Assembly (NCBI GenBank): GCA_002633005.1
Contig: NMRA01000762.1
Location: 38,314-102,313, forward strand
Reading direction: 5' to 3'
Source: Phoronis australis
Lineage: Eukaryota > Phoronida > Phoronidae
DNA: 64,000 nucleotides
Below, piece by piece: positions 60,746-64,000 of this stretch (positions are counted from its first letter, which is position 1; each line of letters opens with the position of its first letter). Under the pieces are notes generated by a model. That model made no database searches. It worked only from the letters and a program-made list of their open reading frames with translations, and had not been told where the DNA came from. A program made the position numbers and the translations under genes.

Positions 60746-62319
60746 AGCCTAACTCGAAGTAGTCCTCCTACTTGCACATTCATCTGCCTCACTCTGATGT
60801 CACAGAATGTTGAAAGTTTTCATTAATGTTAATAACACTGCATCTTATGACTCTCGAAAAACGGTAACACATACTCCTACAACAAAAGACAGCTTTCCAA
60901 CAGAATATGGGGAAACTGAAGGTTCCCTGCAATTAAGAAAACGACGTGGTTTTGGGATAAGTAACAAACCCAATTTCTCTGAAAAACGGAGGCCGAGTCT
61001 GTGGCGCACAAATGACAGTTCGTTGTTGCTTGACCGTAGACGGAGACAGTAGAGAGTTTGTTAATGTCTTTGCGGTAGACATTACAAGTTGACTTGTCAA
61101 GGCGTGTCATTTTATTCGCGTAGCATGGCCTCGAGCAATAAGCCTAACGATCAGTGCCAGTTCATCGTGCGACCAAAAATCACTTTTCATCTGAGTCAAA
61201 GTGTTAAATGGTCTAAATCGTAACTGCTGAATGAACAATGCATGAAGTCTGCGAACTGGAAGTATGAGCGTGGATTTAACAGCGATATCCTACTCAATAC
61301 CCGCGACAGTTGACGTTCGAAAAGATCAATGTGACACGCCGCATTACGTTCCATTCGGAATTGGTTGCTAACAGCAACCAACTCTTTGGATCGTTCTCGT
61401 CGGGTATTTTGCTAATGAAATTCAGGCGGTAACCTTACGCATCGAGTAACTAGGACGTCTTTTTAATCAATTAAATTCTTCCTCAAAACATTCACTAACT
61501 TATCTAAAGTTAGTCCCTTGCGAACAACGAATACATAATGCAGTAGGTGTTGAATTCTAATAACGGCTTGCATTTTATTAGGCACAACAACTTATATAAA
61601 ACAGCAACACCGGATGTTGGCATAAAAAAACAATTGCAAGCTGTCTCGTACACGTTGTACCGGACGTGCGCAGGCCGCTCAAATGGGCTCATTCAGCACT
61701 GATTACTTGAAACCATTTTTATGCCTTTACCTATATATATCCATGGTAGCAAGTAGCAGCATATATTAAAGAAAACAACAATGGTTTTAAGTCGACTTGA
61801 CACGTTTCGGTGTCATTTGTTCAAACACCATCATCAGAAGAGAGAATGTAGTGGCCACATAGCTAGGCCCAGCAACAAGTAATGAAGTACAGATATTCAG
61901 TTACAGTCACTCCCAGGACACCAATCACGCTAGGCCATGCTGCCTCATCGTGTATGCGCAGTGTTAACACATAGGCTATATATTACCTTCTTTTCCTGTA
62001 GGCCTAAAAGCGTTGTGGCTTGTAAACAAAGAATAAATCTATTTCTGATTTGTTTTGAGTAATTAATGACCTCTAAAGCAAATGAGTACTTTTCCATTTT
62101 TCAGCATTTTCAATAATTAACTAATGACTACACAACTGAAATAATTGCTTAAAAATGAGGACGGATTAAAAAGTGCTTATTTTGCATCACATTTGCAAGA
62201 CGATTGATGAAGGCAATCGGCACTGAAACAAAATAATATTTTCTCGTCTATGTTGCGGCCATACAGTCGATTTGACATGAAATTATAAAGCCAAAATTTA
62301 TGAAGCGATTCTAACCGAT
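60746..62319. other. Intergenic, no gene seen
   Basis: An 81-codon ORF at 60807-61052 lacks family resemblance. The hammerhead-like motif at 61795-61845 is the only structure noted. Confidence 0.35.
61795..61845 (-). ncRNA. Hammerhead-ribozyme-like motif (weak)
   Basis: Reading the minus strand, ctgatga (61831-61837) and gaaac (61804-61808) enclose a stem ggtgt/acacc with a loop, in the order of hammerhead core boxes and stem II. One unpaired T follows ctgatga, and I cannot pair a convincing stem I or III. Such motifs are known in Penelope-like retroelements; this may be a decayed remnant. Confidence 0.25.
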
Positions 62320-63010
62320 CGACTTGCCTACTCTTAGTCCAGCCCTTCCCCCCTCCACACCATACCCGTCCCATACTTTTCCTTGCCTTATTTGTCTTCC
62401 CTTCCTCCCCGTCCTACCTTCCCAGCTTCTCACAACGCTACCTATCTCCTCTTTCCTCCCCCCTACTTCCGCTCAACCCTTCCTATCCACTCTCCACGTT
62501 TTATTTTCCCCCACTTATCCTACCGCCGCTGATTCTCCCGTCCTTCCTATCCATTCTTTCTCCCGTCTTCTCCTTCCCAGCCTACCTCGCCCTCATCTAC
62601 TCATACGTTATGCGTCTTCTTCAACTTTCGCTCCAGACCTCCTAACCCCTCCTTCCTCCCGTGATCTACTTCTCACCTTACCTGCACCAGCTGTTCCCAA
62701 ATGCTTCCTATTTGTTCCCTCTCCCATCCTCTTCTTTCTGGCTTACCTTGCTCTCTTCTCCCAAGGCATTCTTCCGTCTTCTTCCCTTTCCCATTCTCAG
62801 CCCTCGCTTCTCCCAGCCCTTCTCCCTTTTCCCCTTCCTATCCTGTTTAACCCGTTTCTCCCAATATACTTAATGTCTCATTCCTCTCGCCTCCTTTCTT
62901 TTAGTTCCCATTGCCTCTAGATATCCTCGTTCGCACTGGCTCTACTTCTAATTCCCAGCTTACCTCTTCTAGTGCTCCATACCGTTCTCTTTCCTTTCCC
63001 ATCCTATTTC
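62320..63010. repeat. Long pyrimidine-rich tract
   Basis: About 690 bp dominated by c and t, with tccc, cttc and cctt motifs. It gives a spurious Pro/Ser/Leu-rich ORF at 62324-62920. Confidence 0.85.
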
Positions 63011-63862
63011 CGGTCTTGAGTACTTCTTTCGAAGAATCTGTTGGCTTTTGTCTTTCGGATAAAATCAGTCTTAACTTGTTTCATGAAACAGGCTAAGGCT
63101 GAAAAACAAATGACCTGTCTACCACTCAAGGTCAATAGACAGAAGATGAAATGTTTTAAGAAGCACAAAAGACAAAACAAATCAACTTTTGGCTATTCGT
63201 AGTCAGATTTCTGACTTTTGGTTAAAATCAAAAGTTTCCTTGAGAAACAGGCCCCAGGACTCTCAATTATTTCCTTTAGCGTTGTTCTCTCAGCACATGT
63301 ACGTACATCTTGTGCCACACCAGTGGTACGATAACAGCAGTTACAAGTAACGTGAAATATCAGTTTGTGGAGTAGAATTTCCTGTAGATAAGCGCCATTA
63401 CCAAAATAAGGAGAGCAAACAGACAAACGTCGTATTTTTGGCAGAAAGCTCTGTCATCGTGTCCTTGAGCCTAGTACCTAAATTTTCTAATTCGCCCGGG
63501 CTTGTTTTCCGGTATGGAAACCACACTCGTGATGTACGTCGAAACGTCATAGTGGCGTAAAATAACCGTAGAAACGGAAATATTTCATAAAGCGGTCAAA
63601 GAATTCTCTCATGATTAGTCTTCTCACATTCAAAATGCTCATACCCATACGCACAAACGTCGTCTTCAGTGCACAAAACTTAACGTGAATGCACGAGACA
63701 TAACATGACACTTTACGTAAGTCCAGTTCCTTTGGGTACTATGGCGAGAGCGCCCGCTTATATGGCGAAATATCTGTAAAATTTGCCTAACTATTTGGTG
63801 GGACAACTATTATCAAAATCTCTTGGTCTGTTTACACCGACCTCTTGTCTCTTTACACTGTA
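63011..63862. other. Intergenic, nothing recognised
   Basis: No exon, repeat or RNA structure that I can support. Confidence 0.35.
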
Positions 63863-64000
63863 ACGACGTTTCGATCGGTCTATTCTCCGGCCATCACCAG
63901 GTGTTCCTGCGTTCTTAGAAGAACGAGCACGGATATGTGGTACACTCATCATGGTGTGATTTTTTGCCTAAGCCGGAGAATAGACCTACCGAAACGTCGT
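63863..64000. mobile_element. Inverted-repeat element reaching the window end
   Basis: 28-bp arms at 63863-63890 (starts acgacgtttcgatcgg) and 63973-64000 (ends ccgaaacgtcgt) match at 26 of 28 positions as inverted copies around an 82-bp centre. It may extend past the window; probably a small foldback element. Confidence 0.7.

Noticed and set aside
60807-61052. 81-codon plus-strand ORF with a basic C-terminus
   Set aside because: No family resemblance or splice support; length is within chance for this window.
62324-62920. 198-codon plus-strand ORF, the longest unassigned frame in the window
   Set aside because: It lies in a nearly pure pyrimidine tract; the Pro/Ser/Leu composition is what such DNA gives in any frame, and no domain is visible.

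Overview
The window is eukaryotic: genes are split by spliceosomal introns (GT-AG junctions that can be phase-checked by hand), intergenic DNA is A+T-rich, and small inverted-repeat transposons, tandem repeats and microsatellites are common. A split neurotrophin gene, a Core-2/I-branching type glycosyltransferase and a large Sec23-like von Willebrand A protein point to an invertebrate animal. The neurotrophin makes an invertebrate deuterostome (echinoderm, hemichordate or cephalochordate) my best guess, but some lophotrochozoans also have neurotrophins, so the phylum is not settled.

Four protein-coding genes are supported by exon-level reconstruction with consistent reading phase. (1) The first four coding exons of catalase, minus strand, 42-2469; the rest lies beyond the window's left edge. 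(2) A complete five-exon prepro-neurotrophin, plus strand, 11223-17928, predicted 242 aa, with a signal peptide, a basic processing site and all six cystine-knot cysteines. (3) A complete three-exon GT14-family beta-1,6-GlcNAc-transferase-like gene, plus strand, 23633-27673, predicted 437 aa. (4) A complete eleven-exon gene, minus strand, 32788-48646, predicted 815 aa, with FG-like repeats, a zinc ribbon and a full-MIDAS vWA domain of Sec23/Sec24 style. Catalase and the neurotrophin are divergent; the GT14 gene and the vWA gene are convergent. No operon-like or pathway clustering is evident: oxidative defence, growth-factor signalling, Golgi glycosylation and a vWA adaptor-like protein appear simply to be neighbours.

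The remaining DNA is mostly transposon debris. It includes a broken non-LTR reverse transcriptase (3340-4120); a 1.36-kb element with ~165-bp inverted repeats (21824-23184); a ~3.5-kb element with ~370-bp inverted repeats around a degenerate coding region (56700-60252); a MITE family beginning CAGTGGCGGAT with 5-bp target duplications, two members of which carry a tRNA-like segment; a MITE family with GGGCCCGTTCC ends; and several dispersed repeat families with two to four copies each. Tandem arrays with 38-, 16- and ~21-bp periods and AAT, GCAC and CCCT microsatellites are also present.

Most of 51-64 kb has no gene I can support. All splice sites were assigned by eye from consensus, phase and family resemblance; no alignment or search was run.
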